Positions 31,620-41,251 of a stretch of DNA of 64,000 nt are shown here, piece by piece. A program made the position numbers and the translations under genes. This DNA is from Erythrobacter rubeus (GTDB lineage: Bacteria; Pseudomonadota; Alphaproteobacteria; Sphingomonadales; Sphingomonadaceae). The stretch's first letter is position 1; every line of letters starts with the position of its first letter. The notes below the pieces were generated by a model that saw nothing but the letters and a program-made list of their open reading frames with translations, ran no database searches and had not been told where the DNA came from. Where the stretch lies: contig NZ_JACXLC010000001.1 of the NCBI RefSeq assembly GCF_014705715.1, forward strand, positions 1,656,457 through 1,720,456, in the 5' to 3' direction.

Positions 31620-32288
31620 ATGGCAAAAACGGAAGTGATTCCCGATCAGGCCGCGCTCAAACGGCTCGGCAAAAGCGTTCGTGAGCGGCTCGAAGCCGAT
31701 CCCGGCGCGTACAAGGTCGAAACCGACAAAGCCGATATGTTCGCGATTGGTGATTTTCTGAGCGCGTCGGAATGCGAACGGCTGTGTGTGATGATCGATC
31801 TCGTGGCGCGGCCCTCGTCGCTGCATGAGCTCGGATACGAAAGCGGCTTTCGCACGTCCTATTCGGGCGATCTCGATCCCACCGACAGTTTCGTGATGGG
31901 CATATCGCGCCGGATCGACGATCTGCTCGGCATGAACCCCGTCTGCGGCGAGGCAATCCAGGGTCAGCGCTACCTTCCCGGCCAGCAGTTCAAGCCGCAC
32001 AATGACTGGTTCTACACCACCGAAAAATATTGGGAGCTTGAGCGTAAACGTGGCGGACAGCGCAGCTGGACCGCGATGGCTTATCTCAACGAAGTCGAGG
32101 AAGGCGGCGGTACGCACTTCACCGAGATTGGTATCAATGTGGAACCGAAACCGGGCGTGTTGCTGGTCTGGAACAATGCGCTGCCGGACGGCAGACCCAA
32201 CGAAGCGACAATGCACGCCGGCACGCCGGTGCTAAAAGGCACCAAATACGTCATTACAAAGTGGTACAGAACGCGCACTTGGAAGTAG
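31620..32288 (+). CDS. prolyl 4-hydroxylase-like 2-oxoglutarate/Fe(II) dioxygenase
   Basis: 222 residues with the double-stranded beta-helix signature: iron ligands His and Asp in FKPHNDWF, the distal His in EATMHAGTPV and the 2-oxoglutarate-binding Lys in GTKYVITKWYR. MAYLNEVEEGGGTHF is typical of the P4Hc domain. It would hydroxylate a proline or other residue in an unknown protein substrate. No signal peptide. Transcribed alone, convergent with lysS. Confidence 0.88.
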   Translation: MAKTEVIPDQAALKRLGKSVRERLEADPGAYKVETDKADMFAIGDFLSASECERLCVMIDLVARPSSLHELGYESGFRTSYSGDLDPTDSFVMGISRRIDDLLGMNPVCGEAIQGQRYLPGQQFKPHNDWFYTTEKYWELERKRGGQRSWTAMAYLNEVEEGGGTHFTEIGINVEPKPGVLLVWNNALPDGRPNEATMHAGTPVLKGTKYVITKWYRTRTWK

Positions 32289-32313
32289 ACGGGCGCTCCG
32301 CGAGGTGCGTCAA

Positions 32314-33933
32314 TCAGGCTCTCGCGAGCGCCTCCGCGATCAGTTTGCGGCTCGGCTCGATCCCGTAAAGCGTGATGAAGCTGCCCATGCGCGGCCCCTG
32401 CTCGCTGCCCAGCAATGTCTCGTAAAGCGCACGGAACCAGTCGCGCAGGTTTTCGAAACCAAACTCCTCGCGCTTCCCGATCTCGTAAACGATGGTCTGC
32501 AGGTCCTCGGCAGAAATGCCGGGTTCGACCTTCGCAAGCTCATCATCCAGCGCTTTCAAAGCCGCCGCCTCACCGCCCTGCGGCGCTCGCTTCTTGAGCG
32601 TCGGGGCGATGAATACGCGGTTGTAGTTGATCGCCTTGCCAACCAGCAGATCGAGCTCGGGATGCGCGGCAGGATCGGCATTCTCGATGTAATTGTCGAG
32701 ATAGGACCACACCGCGTCCTTGCTCGCTTCCGCGCCCAGCACGCCGACAAGGTTGAGGAGCAGGCTGAATGGTACCGGCAAGCTGTCGCCCGCACCGGGT
32801 GCCTCTGCATCTTCATGTCGCTCATTTGAGCGCAGCAGGTGCCAAGCAGCATTGCCGAGCTGCTTGTCGAGAGGTTGTTCGGTAAGCCTTTCGCGAAACT
32901 GCCAGTAGTCATCGACTGCACGCGGGATCACGCCCGAATGTAGTTGCTTGGCGCTCTTCGGGTTGGCGAAGATGTAGAAACCGAGACTGTCCTCGCTCCC
33001 ATAGTCGAGCCATTCGTCGATCGAGAGGCCATTCCCCTTCGACTTCGAGATCTTTTCGCCCTTGGCATCCAGGAACAGCTCGTAGATCAGGCCCTCGGGC
33101 TTGTTACCGCCGAGCACGCGGGCGATCTTACCCGACTGTACGCCGCTGTCGGTCAGGTCCTTGCCGTACATTTCATAATCGACGCCGAGTGCAACCCAGC
33201 GCATGGCCCAGTCGACCTTCCACTGGCATTTCGCCTGACCGCCCAGAGCGCTCTGTTCGATCACGCTGCCATCCTCATCGGTGAAGCGGATTGTGCCTGT
33301 TTCAGCGTCGACGACTTCGATTGGAACCTGCAGAACCACACCGGTGGTCGGGCTAATCGGCATCAGCGGCGAATAGGTCTTGCGGCGCTCTTCGCCGAGG
33401 GTGGGCAGCATGATGTCGAGGATCGCATCGAAATTTCTCAAAACGCCGCGCAGAGCCTCGTCGAACGCACCGGAATTGTAGCGGTCGGACGAGCTCACGA
33501 ATTCATAGTCGAAGCCGAAGCGATCGAGGAATTCCCGCAGCATCGCGTTGTTGTGCGCAGCAAAACTGTCATGGGGCGAGTTGAAGGGATTGGGTATGCG
33601 CGACAGCGGCTTGCCCAGATGCTCGGCCAGCATGTCCTGCTGCGGCACGTTGTCGGGCACCTTGCGCAGGCCGTCCATGTCATCCGAGAACGCGACGAGC
33701 CTTGTTGGCGCTCCACCGCTCAGTGTTTCATAAGCCCGCCGCACCAGCGTCGTCCGCAGCACTTCCTGGAACGTGCCGATATGCGGAAGGCCAGATGGAC
33801 CATATCCCGTCTCGAACAGCACCGGCGATCCGTCCGGTTTCCCGTTGCGCAAACGCTTCGCGAGGCGCTGCGCTTCCTGAAAGGGCCATGCCTTGGACGA
33901 ACGGGCTGCTTCGATCAGATCATTGGTGCTCAT
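32314..33933 (-). CDS. lysS: class I lysyl-tRNA synthetase
   Basis: 539 residues. The class I HIGH motif is in GPSGLPHIGT (His51), KMSKS appears as KISKSKGN, and the family GYGPSGLPH and FSDDMDGLRKVPDN segments identify LysRS-I, the archaeal-type enzyme that replaces class II LysRS in most alphaproteobacteria. It charges tRNA-Lys. No class II copy is seen in the window. Confidence 0.95.
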   Translation of the reverse strand: MSTNDLIEAARSSKAWPFQEAQRLAKRLRNGKPDGSPVLFETGYGPSGLPHIGTFQEVLRTTLVRRAYETLSGGAPTRLVAFSDDMDGLRKVPDNVPQQDMLAEHLGKPLSRIPNPFNSPHDSFAAHNNAMLREFLDRFGFDYEFVSSSDRYNSGAFDEALRGVLRNFDAILDIMLPTLGEERRKTYSPLMPISPTTGVVLQVPIEVVDAETGTIRFTDEDGSVIEQSALGGQAKCQWKVDWAMRWVALGVDYEMYGKDLTDSGVQSGKIARVLGGNKPEGLIYELFLDAKGEKISKSKGNGLSIDEWLDYGSEDSLGFYIFANPKSAKQLHSGVIPRAVDDYWQFRERLTEQPLDKQLGNAAWHLLRSNERHEDAEAPGAGDSLPVPFSLLLNLVGVLGAEASKDAVWSYLDNYIENADPAAHPELDLLVGKAINYNRVFIAPTLKKRAPQGGEAAALKALDDELAKVEPGISAEDLQTIVYEIGKREEFGFENLRDWFRALYETLLGSEQGPRMGSFITLYGIEPSRKLIAEALARA

Positions 33934-34132
33934 AGTGGAGCGGCTTTTATGGAAGGCTGTGAATGTTGCAAGCGCGAAGACTCACTTGCCGGATTGCGGA
34001 CGCTGGGCAACTCACGCAAGAGTAGCAGTAGAAGCGGCTTCGGTCTCGCTGTCGTGGAGAAACCGCAGTAACGAAATCGCGTGTTGCACACTGGTATTGC
34101 GCACAGGGGCGTTTAGGCTAAGGCCTTGTGCG

Positions 34133-34492
34133 ATGGCGAAGTCCCAGCATCCCGTCCTGCTTGCTCTCATGGTCCTTGCGATCGCCGTGCGAAGCGCGTT
34201 CGGCGCACCGTGCTGCATGGAGATCCCGCAATCGGATCAGAGCGTAGCCGCCGAACACGCGCATCACTCCGTAAACCCCAACAATTCCGATGATCCGCAC
34301 GGCCAGCACGGTGACAATCCATCAGCCAATCCGTGCTGTTCCGCATGCGGGCCAACCCTTCCTCCAGAGTCCGCACCTTTCGCGGCGCTGGCTGCAATCC
34401 GCGATATTCCCGAGTCCGCACCGATCCGCGCGCTCAAGACCCGTCCGCCGTTCCCAGCATACGAAGCAACCGGACCGCCTTTCCTGACCTGA
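34133..34492 (+). CDS. small secreted His/Cys-rich protein
   Basis: 119 residues from the ATG at 34133; the frame continues upstream but without conserved features. The N-terminus SQHPVLLALMVLAIAVRSAFGAPCC is a signal peptide. The mature part has clustered ligands: PCCMEIPQ, EHAHHSVNPN, DDPHGQHGD and NPCCSACGP, then a Pro-rich tail. This suggests metal binding, most likely copper by analogy with DUF2946-like proteins, but no family is certain. It precedes an outer-membrane protein by 31 bp, so co-transcription is likely. Confidence 0.65.
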   Translation: MAKSQHPVLLALMVLAIAVRSAFGAPCCMEIPQSDQSVAAEHAHHSVNPNNSDDPHGQHGDNPSANPCCSACGPTLPPESAPFAALAAIRDIPESAPIRALKTRPPFPAYEATGPPFLT

Positions 34493-34523
34493 AAACCGAT
34501 TTTCAGATTTCAGGAGGAATTCA

Positions 34524-35615
34524 ATGAACGCGTTTATCAAGGCGGGCAGTGCGCTCGCCATTACCGGTGCCGTGTGCGCCGCCACACCTGTGTTTGCCGA
34601 AGAAGGTCACGAGGATGGCAAATCGAGCGGTGTCAATGCGCTCGACCACGCGCCGATCGGCGTGATGGGTGATCACCGCCATGCAAAAGGCGAGTGGATG
34701 ATCAGCTACCGATTCATGCATATGGACATGGCGGGCATCCAGATCGGCACCGACGAAGTTACGGCCGAGCAGGTCGTAACCACGGTCCCGAACCGCTTCT
34801 TCGGTGCGCCGGGCCAGCCGCCCACCTTGCGCATCGTGCCGACCTCCATGCGGATGGATATGCATATGGCGGGCGCGATGTACGGACTGTCCGATCAAGT
34901 GACGCTGATGGTGATGGGCAATTACATCACGAAGGAGATGGACCACACCACTTTTGCAGGCGGTATGGGCACCGATGTGCTCGGCACGTTTCGGACACGC
35001 ACGGCGGATCTGGGCGATACGAAATTGGCAGCGCTGATTGGGCTGACCGATACGGTCCATCTCAACGCAGGGATTTCCATCCCGACCGGCACCATCACAG
35101 AGGAAGACGACATCCTGACCCCGATGGGCGGGACGCCGACCGTTCGCACGCCCTACCCGATGCAGATCGGGTCGGGCACATGGGACCTTGAGCCAGGCAT
35201 CACCTATATCGATCGCAGTGATGCGTTCGGTTGGGGAGCGCAGGTCAGGGGCACGATCAGGCTGGGCGACAATGACGAGGGATACTCATTCGGGAACCGC
35301 GCGATGGCGACCGTCTGGGGCCAAGCTTCGCTGTCGCCAGCAGTGGCTTTGTCGGGCAGGATACAGGCCGAAACACTCGGGCGTATTGACGGCATCGATC
35401 CGCTGATCCGGGGTCCGGTGCAAACCGCAAATCCCGATTTTCAGGGCGGTGAGAGCGTGACCGCGTTCGCTGGGATCAATTTTGCGGCGACAGCCGGTAC
35501 CCTGAAGGGGTGGCGACTAGGGATCGAAGGAGGCTTACCTGTCGTGCAGGACCTCAATGGCCCGCAGATGCCGCTCAATTACAGCTTCACCATCGGCTTG
35601 CAGAAAAGCTTCTAG
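34524..35615 (+). CDS. outer-membrane beta-barrel transporter-like protein, His/Met-rich
   Basis: 363 residues with an AGGAGG site, a signal peptide (NAFIKAGSALAITGAVCAATPVFA) and beta-barrel patterning through to a terminal Phe (IGLQKSF), like the phenol-degradation MetA/DUF-type outer-membrane proteins often annotated as transporters. The N-terminal loops are rich in His and Met (GDHRHAKGEW, YRFMHMDMAG, MRMDMHMAGAMYG), suggesting soft-metal contact. With the preceding His/Cys-rich protein it may form a copper-handling pair. Confidence 0.7.
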   Translation: MNAFIKAGSALAITGAVCAATPVFAEEGHEDGKSSGVNALDHAPIGVMGDHRHAKGEWMISYRFMHMDMAGIQIGTDEVTAEQVVTTVPNRFFGAPGQPPTLRIVPTSMRMDMHMAGAMYGLSDQVTLMVMGNYITKEMDHTTFAGGMGTDVLGTFRTRTADLGDTKLAALIGLTDTVHLNAGISIPTGTITEEDDILTPMGGTPTVRTPYPMQIGSGTWDLEPGITYIDRSDAFGWGAQVRGTIRLGDNDEGYSFGNRAMATVWGQASLSPAVALSGRIQAETLGRIDGIDPLIRGPVQTANPDFQGGESVTAFAGINFAATAGTLKGWRLGIEGGLPVVQDLNGPQMPLNYSFTIGLQKSF

Positions 35616-35691
35616 GGCGCGCCCCTATGGTTTCGTTGACCAAGGTTGGGGCGTGGCCAGATGGCTGCGCCCCTTCCTGCCATAACTCCGC

Positions 35692-36141
35692 TCAAATCCT
35701 GCCGTAGACCTCGGTTATCTTGCCGTTCTCCACGACGTATTCGGAATAGGATTGAATGGGAGTGCCGTCGGGAAGGAACTCGCGCACCGTCAGGTAGACC
35801 CTCTCGCCGGTCCAGCCGCTATCCAGTATCACTGGATCCGGCAATCCGAGCTCCACGGCTGTTTCGAAGGTTTCTCGCAACTGGCGATGTCCAACATTGG
35901 CGTACCCGTTGACCACGACGAGAACATCTGGCGAGAATTGCGCAAGCCATCGGTCCAGATTGCGCGCACGATACGCATCGATCGATCGTTGCACGACTTT
36001 TGCCGCGGCGTTCATCCGGGCTTCGTCCGCGCGATCGGCCGCACTCTCTTCGATCTGCTCGCCAGCAGCCATGGCGGGAGCAGCGAGGAGTCCCGCAGCG
36101 GCAAGTGCGCAAGCAACCGAGAATCCACGTAATTTCTGCAT
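35692..36141 (-). CDS. periplasmic SnoaL/NTF2-like protein
   Basis: 149 residues with a signal peptide (QKLRGFSVACALAAAGLLAAPAMA). The mature part follows the NTF2-like cone fold pattern: VVQRSIDAYRARNLDRWLAQFSPDVLVVVNG, RQLRETFETAV and a terminal strand YSEYVVENGKITEVYGRI. The W-x-x-x-F-S-P-D pattern is typical of SnoaL-like domains; ligand or reaction unknown. Confidence 0.75.
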   Translation of the reverse strand: MQKLRGFSVACALAAAGLLAAPAMAAGEQIEESAADRADEARMNAAAKVVQRSIDAYRARNLDRWLAQFSPDVLVVVNGYANVGHRQLRETFETAVELGLPDPVILDSGWTGERVYLTVREFLPDGTPIQSYSEYVVENGKITEVYGRI

Positions 36142-36214
36142 AATCCCCCCTATCCAAGCCGACCATCACGCCGAATCGTTTACATTCCGTTCCCTGTCCC
36201 GCATTCCTCCTGTA

Positions 36215-39028
36215 GTGACAGCGACCACGCCCCCTTCGGAACCGATCCCGCTTCCTGCGCTCCATGCGAGCCATGGCGGCAATTGGCTCCGCCCACCGAA
36301 TGGCGAGACCGGCGCGGTCTCGAAAGGCGATGCGATCATGGCCGCATCGGATACACCGGTCTTGCTGATCAATGCGCCGCTGGTGGCAAACCGGCTCGGC
36401 TATCCCGACCTTTCGGGGCTCGACCTGCTGGAGCTCTTCGCATTCGTCCATCCGGCGCGGTTTTGCGTGCCGACGCCGCGCGGCTTGGCGCAGGCACTGG
36501 AAATCGATGAGCCTGCCGGTGACGAAGATGTCCCCGCTTTCCTGCAACGCACCGCCGGGGCGCTCGTTACAGCATGCGAGGACCCCGAATGGTTCGAGCG
36601 GGAGGGTGCGTGGAGCGCGCTGCAATCGATGGAGCGGCTGCGCTGGCCATGGGCGGGAGTTCTGAAACCGCATGTCGCCAGGCCCGAGCGCGCCGAGAAA
36701 TGGCTGTTTGCAACCCTGCCCGAATGGGAAGAATCGCCCGAGCGCGGATCGCCAAGGCAGGTGGAGCTCCCCGAAGATGACGTGCTCCAACAGCTTGATC
36801 ACCTTACCGGAGAGGGATCGGAAAAGCGCGAGGGACAACGCGCCTATGCAAGGGAAGCGGCGCGTATTTTCGCGCCGCGCGATGCGCGCGACCTGCCGCA
36901 TCTCGCTCTGGCTCAGGCAGGTACGGGTATCGGCAAGACGCTTGGCTATCTCGCGCCTTCCTCTCTATGGGCCAATGCCTCTGGCGGGACAGTCTGGGTT
37001 TCGACCTTTACGAAAAACCTGCAGAGGCAGCTTCGCAGTGAGAGCCGCCGCGCCTGGCCGATGAAGCGGCCTGACGGCACACCGCCTGTGGTGGTGCGCA
37101 AGGGGCGCGAGAATTACCTCTGTCTGCTTAATCTGGAGGACGCCTTGCAAGGCGGCTTCGCAAGTCGTCCCGCGATCCTGGCGCAGCTGGTGGCGCGCTG
37201 GGCGGCGTTCACGCGCGATGGCGATATGATCGGCGGCGACCTGCCGGGCTGGCTTGGCACGCTGTTTCGCAAGCGGGGGATTGCCGCGCTCACCGATCAG
37301 CGCGGCGAGTGCATCTATGCCGGGTGCCCGCATTACCGAAAGTGCTTCATCGAGCGCGCTGGGCGGGACAGCGCTCAGGCAGACCTCGTCATCGCCAATC
37401 ACGCGCTCGTTATGGTCAATGCAGCGCGGGGCCGCGACCATGCACAGCGCCCCACCCGGCTGATTTTCGATGAGGGGCACCATGTGTTCGAGGCAGCGGA
37501 TTCGACCTTCGCCGCCACGCTCAGCGGCCAAGAGGCAATCGAGCTTCGGCGCTGGATCATGGGGCCAGAGCGCAAGAACAGAGGCCGCCGCCGCGGGCTC
37601 GCCGCGCGCCTCGCCGATGTCGCGAGCTACGACGACGATGGCGGCGAGGCGATAGAAGATGCGTGCGAGGCAGGCGCTGCGCTTCCGGGCGAAGGCTGGC
37701 TCCAACGCCTCAACGAAGGCGAACCCTCAGGGCCGATCGAAGCGCTGCTCTCTGCGGTGCGTGCCGCAACCTATGCCCGCGATGAAAGCGCCAACAATTC
37801 GCGCGGGCAGGAAGCCGGGTACGGGATTGAAACCGAAGCATCCGGGCTTCCGGGCGAAGTGATCGAGGCGGCGGGCGGCGCTGCCGAAGCGCTGGCTGCC
37901 ATCCGCACGCCGCTGATCAAGCTTGGTGGCCGGCTCGAGGCGATCATGGCCGACCCGCCCGACTGGCTGGATGGTCAGGGCCGCGCCCGCATCGAAGGTG
38001 CGCGGTTTTCGCTGCAATGGCGGGTCGATCTTATCGCAGCCTGGGAATCGCTCCTCGCCCGACTTGGCGGACCGGCCGATCCCGAATTCGTCGATTGGCT
38101 CGCGGTGGATCGCAGCGATGCGCGCGAATTCGATGTCGCCATCCATCGCCGCTGGCTCGATCCGATGAAACCTTTTGCCAAGGTCGTTCTTGAGCCCGCG
38201 CACGGGGTGATGCTCACCAGCGCTACGTTGACCGACCGGATCGGCGCGGATGCGAGCGATGCGCAGGATGCGAAATGGCAGACCGCCATCGCGCGATCGG
38301 GCGCGGCGCACATCGAAAGCAAGCCGCTGCTTTCCGCCGCCGAGAGCCCGTTCGATTATGCCGCCCGCGCGGAAGTGCTGATTGTCACCGACGTCAAGAA
38401 GGGCGATTTGCCGGGCCTTGCCGGAGCCTATGCGCGCCTGATCGAAGCATCGGGCGGCGGCGTGCTTGGGCTCTTCACCGCGATCCGCAGGATGCGCGCG
38501 GTCCATGGCCGGATTGCAGACCGGCTTGCGCGAGAGGGGCTGCCGATCTTCGCTCAGCATGTCGATCCTATCGACACCGGAACGCTCGTCGACATCTTCC
38601 GCGACGATCCGCGTGCCAGCCTGCTGGGCACCGACGCGCTGCGCGACGGAGTCGACGTGCCGGGCCGGTCGCTGCGATGCGTCGCGCTGGAAGCGGTGCC
38701 ATGGCCCCGCCCCGATATCCTGCACAAGGCACGCAGAGCGGCCTCGGGCTCCGGCAGCCAGTACGATGACCGCATCATTCGCGCGCGGCTGGCCCAGGCA
38801 TTCGGCCGCCTCATCCGGAACAGGGACGATTCTGGGCATTTCGTCGTCCTGTCCTCCGCTTTTCCGAGCCGCCTGCTTTCAGCGTTCCCGCAAGGCATTG
38901 CCATCCACCGCCTGACGCTCGACGAAGCGCTTGTCCGCGTGCGCGACGGGCTGATCGGTGAAAAGCAGACCGAAGCTGTCCAAAATGCTGGCGAACTGGA
39001 CGACAATATCCCAGATTGGCCGCAATGA
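36215..39028 (+). CDS. DinG-like superfamily 2 ATP-dependent DNA helicase
   Basis: 937 residues from a GTG at 36215, where LPALHASHGGNWLRPPNGE begins a region I regard as conserved; an ATG at 36338 is an alternative, and the frame further upstream is antisense to the SnoaL gene. Motif I is AQAGTGIGKTLGYLAPS, the DEAH motif reads FDEGHHVFEAAD, and motif VI is QAFGRLIRNRDDSGHFVVLS. Cysteines around CIYAGCPHYRKC fit the Fe-S cluster of XPD/DinG enzymes. Such helicases unwind 5'-3' and resolve R-loops and damaged DNA. Its stop overlaps the next start (ATGA). Confidence 0.85.
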   Translation: MTATTPPSEPIPLPALHASHGGNWLRPPNGETGAVSKGDAIMAASDTPVLLINAPLVANRLGYPDLSGLDLLELFAFVHPARFCVPTPRGLAQALEIDEPAGDEDVPAFLQRTAGALVTACEDPEWFEREGAWSALQSMERLRWPWAGVLKPHVARPERAEKWLFATLPEWEESPERGSPRQVELPEDDVLQQLDHLTGEGSEKREGQRAYAREAARIFAPRDARDLPHLALAQAGTGIGKTLGYLAPSSLWANASGGTVWVSTFTKNLQRQLRSESRRAWPMKRPDGTPPVVVRKGRENYLCLLNLEDALQGGFASRPAILAQLVARWAAFTRDGDMIGGDLPGWLGTLFRKRGIAALTDQRGECIYAGCPHYRKCFIERAGRDSAQADLVIANHALVMVNAARGRDHAQRPTRLIFDEGHHVFEAADSTFAATLSGQEAIELRRWIMGPERKNRGRRRGLAARLADVASYDDDGGEAIEDACEAGAALPGEGWLQRLNEGEPSGPIEALLSAVRAATYARDESANNSRGQEAGYGIETEASGLPGEVIEAAGGAAEALAAIRTPLIKLGGRLEAIMADPPDWLDGQGRARIEGARFSLQWRVDLIAAWESLLARLGGPADPEFVDWLAVDRSDAREFDVAIHRRWLDPMKPFAKVVLEPAHGVMLTSATLTDRIGADASDAQDAKWQTAIARSGAAHIESKPLLSAAESPFDYAARAEVLIVTDVKKGDLPGLAGAYARLIEASGGGVLGLFTAIRRMRAVHGRIADRLAREGLPIFAQHVDPIDTGTLVDIFRDDPRASLLGTDALRDGVDVPGRSLRCVALEAVPWPRPDILHKARRAASGSGSQYDDRIIRARLAQAFGRLIRNRDDSGHFVVLSSAFPSRLLSAFPQGIAIHRLTLDEALVRVRDGLIGEKQTEAVQNAGELDDNIPDWPQ

Positions 39029-40101
39029 TCGAATTGTGGGATTTCTACCTCAGGCTGCTGGCGATGGGCGCTGCCCTAATGCTGATTGCGCAGCTTGTCG
39101 CCGGTGACGCGCGCACAAGCATGAAGGTTCCGCTGGTTGGCGCATTGGTGGGCGGCAGCGCCTACCTTCTCAATTCCAGCGTGACCCTGCTTGGCGAGGG
39201 GCCGCTCGATCCGTTCATCGACCTGTTCGCGATCTCGACGCCGTTCTGGGTATGGCTGTTCGCACGCCGACTGTTCGAACGTGACGCAGAGCCACGTATC
39301 ATTTACGCGGTCGCCGCGCTGATCGTCGCCGCTTGGTTCATTGGCAGCTTTGTTCCCTTCACCGGGCGCGCGGGCTTCCTGATCCTCCATTTCGCCGCCT
39401 TGGGCCTTATGGCTGATCTCCTGCGCGTAGGGCTGTTCGAGCGCGGCGACGATCTTGTCGAAGAACGCCGCGCCATCCGGTTGTGGCTTCCGCTGTTCGC
39501 CGCGGCGCAAACGGTCGCGATCATGGTCTACGAATTATACGAGCTCTTCGCGGGCTTGAGCCGGAACATCCCGATAATCGAATTCACCGTCGCCCTGATC
39601 ATGTTCCTGATCATCCTGTTTGCCGGGCTTGCTTTGCTGCGCACCGTGGGCGAATTGCTGGGCGAAAGACCCAACGATGCGGAGACCGAGCAACCCGAAA
39701 CGCTCGACCTAACGCCGCAGGAAAAGGTTCTGCACGAAAGGCTCGAGGCGGCGATGGCCGATGGAATCTATCGCGAGCCGGGGCTGACTATCGCCGCGCT
39801 AGCGGAGCGGCTCGATACGCCCGAGCACAGGCTTCGTGCGCTCATCAACCGGCGATTGGGGCACCGCAACTTTTCCGCCTATCTCAATCGTTACCGCATC
39901 ACCGAAGCGCGCGAAAAACTCTCGCGCGCCGAGGATGTCGACCTGCCGGTGCTCACAATCGCAATGGATCTCGGCTACAATTCACTGCCGACCTTCAACC
40001 GGGCTTTCCGCACTGAGACAGGAACAACACCCAGCGAATTCAGACGTTTATCCTTCAACGATGATGGGGTGAACAGCAGCGAAACGGCTGTTCAAAACTG
40101 A
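39025..40101 (+). CDS. AraC-family transcriptional regulator with N-terminal membrane domain
   Basis: 358 residues. Residues 1-215 hold about seven hydrophobic segments (MGAALMLIAQLVAG, IIYAVAALIVAAWFIGSFV, LIMFLIILFAGLALL), and the C-terminal 100 residues form a double helix-turn-helix (GLTIAALAERLDTPEHRLRALINRRLGHRNFSAYL; VLTIAMDLGYNSLPTFNRAFRTETGTTPSEFR). It probably senses a membrane or periplasmic signal and acts on nearby genes. ATGA overlap with the helicase stop shows translational coupling. Confidence 0.88.
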   Translation: MIELWDFYLRLLAMGAALMLIAQLVAGDARTSMKVPLVGALVGGSAYLLNSSVTLLGEGPLDPFIDLFAISTPFWVWLFARRLFERDAEPRIIYAVAALIVAAWFIGSFVPFTGRAGFLILHFAALGLMADLLRVGLFERGDDLVEERRAIRLWLPLFAAAQTVAIMVYELYELFAGLSRNIPIIEFTVALIMFLIILFAGLALLRTVGELLGERPNDAETEQPETLDLTPQEKVLHERLEAAMADGIYREPGLTIAALAERLDTPEHRLRALINRRLGHRNFSAYLNRYRITEAREKLSRAEDVDLPVLTIAMDLGYNSLPTFNRAFRTETGTTPSEFRRLSFNDDGVNSSETAVQN

Positions 40102-40210
40102 AAAACTTAAGTCGATTTCGAAATCGACCGAGATTTTTCGCTGGTGAGAGGAAAAGACGCGATAGGTCCGCCATTCCTTTGTCGTCATCCAACAGAGGGA
40201 TACGAAACAC

Positions 40211-41056
40211 ATGATTGATCCCGCCACCGGCGAAACTCTTGTCTACATCGCAGAGCGCGTTTCACAGCACTTCGCCAACGTCCTCTATTTCGATTTGGGG
40301 CGCTATCTCATTGCCGCTGGCGGTATGACGATATTGCTGTTCGTCTTCGGCAGTTGGGCCAAGGCGCGGCGGATCCAGCGCGACCGGACGGCCAAACGCA
40401 GCGATTATATACGCGAAGTCGCGTCGTCCTTCCGAACCATCCTCGTCTTCGCCGTGGTCACACTGGCGACACTGGTGGGTAGGGAATTCGGAGTCATCAA
40501 ACTCTCTCTTCAGGAAGCGCCGCTGATCACGGTCGCCTGGCATTTCGCCCTCATCGTTGTCGCACACGATGCGTGGTTCTACTGGATACACCGCGCCATG
40601 CATTCCAAGGCGCTGTTCCGCGCGACGCACCTGCACCACCACAAATCGCGCACGCCCACTCCGTGGACGGCCTACAGCTTCACCACTATCGAGGCCGTGC
40701 TCGAAGTCGCCTTCGTCCCGCTGTTCCTGCTCGTGACCAGCCAGCTCGGCATCGCCTATGCAGGCTTCGCGATCTTCCTCTACCTGTGGCACCAGATCAT
40801 CCGCAACGTAATGGCCCATGCGGGAAGCGAACTGTTTCCGGCTGGCTGGGTCGACAATCCGCTTACCGACTGGATTGCGACGACCACGCATCACGATCTG
40901 CACCATTCCTCGGGCTACAATTACGGCTTCTATTTCACCTGGTGGGACCGATGGATGGGGACCGAGCACCCGCGGTACAAGGAAGAATTCCGCGCCAACG
41001 CGAAACCGCTGATCTCGTTCGGCACCCGCGCGGCACATGCATCCGAGCGAGCCTGA
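40211..41056 (+). CDS. sterol desaturase / fatty-acid hydroxylase family membrane protein
   Basis: 281 residues with four or five membrane helices and the di-iron histidine boxes HDAWFYWIHRAMH, HLHHHKS and HHDLHHSSGYNYGFYF. This superfamily hydroxylates or desaturates lipids; homologues in sphingomonads include carotenoid and sphingolipid modifying enzymes, but the substrate is not readable here. GAGGGA lies before the ATG. The preceding membrane-AraC gene, 109 bp upstream on the same strand, may be its regulator. Confidence 0.88.
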   Translation: MIDPATGETLVYIAERVSQHFANVLYFDLGRYLIAAGGMTILLFVFGSWAKARRIQRDRTAKRSDYIREVASSFRTILVFAVVTLATLVGREFGVIKLSLQEAPLITVAWHFALIVVAHDAWFYWIHRAMHSKALFRATHLHHHKSRTPTPWTAYSFTTIEAVLEVAFVPLFLLVTSQLGIAYAGFAIFLYLWHQIIRNVMAHAGSELFPAGWVDNPLTDWIATTTHHDLHHSSGYNYGFYFTWWDRWMGTEHPRYKEEFRANAKPLISFGTRAAHASERA

Positions 41057-41113
41057 GCGGACTTAGACGAGCTTAACCAGCCCCAACGGCCCGCGCTCTC
41101 CTCGCGCTGGTCC

Positions 41114-41163
41114 ATGCGGCAGCCCATGCTTTCGCTTCGGCGGTAAGCATGCGGCTGCCGCAT
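41114..41163. repeat. long 18-bp stem hairpin between desaturase and phosphatase genes
   Basis: ATGCGGCAGCC-CATGCTT (41114-41131) pairs with AAGCATG-C-GGCTGCCGCAT (41145-41163) with one bulged C and a 13-base loop. It is followed by TTGCTTT on the plus strand, a weak terminator tail. It could be an intrinsic terminator for the desaturase gene or a REP-like element. Confidence 0.65.
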
Positions 41164-41251
41164 TTGCTTTACACGAGCGCCACTTACGTGTTGAGAACCT
41201 CTGCACGATGCGCGGCATCTGTCAGGCGAACGCTTTGAGAGGTTTGAACGA

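Noticed and set aside
30385..31626. Long open frames on the minus strand and in other frames opposite the arginine-repeat gene (over 370 residues)
   Set aside because: They arise from the codon-biased tandem repeats, lack ribosome sites and give low-complexity translations, whereas the plus-strand frame has a signal peptide and an RcnB-like end.
35897..36214. Upstream extension of the DinG-like helicase frame
   Set aside because: It runs antisense through the SnoaL-like gene and lacks helicase-family similarity; the conserved part begins near 36215.
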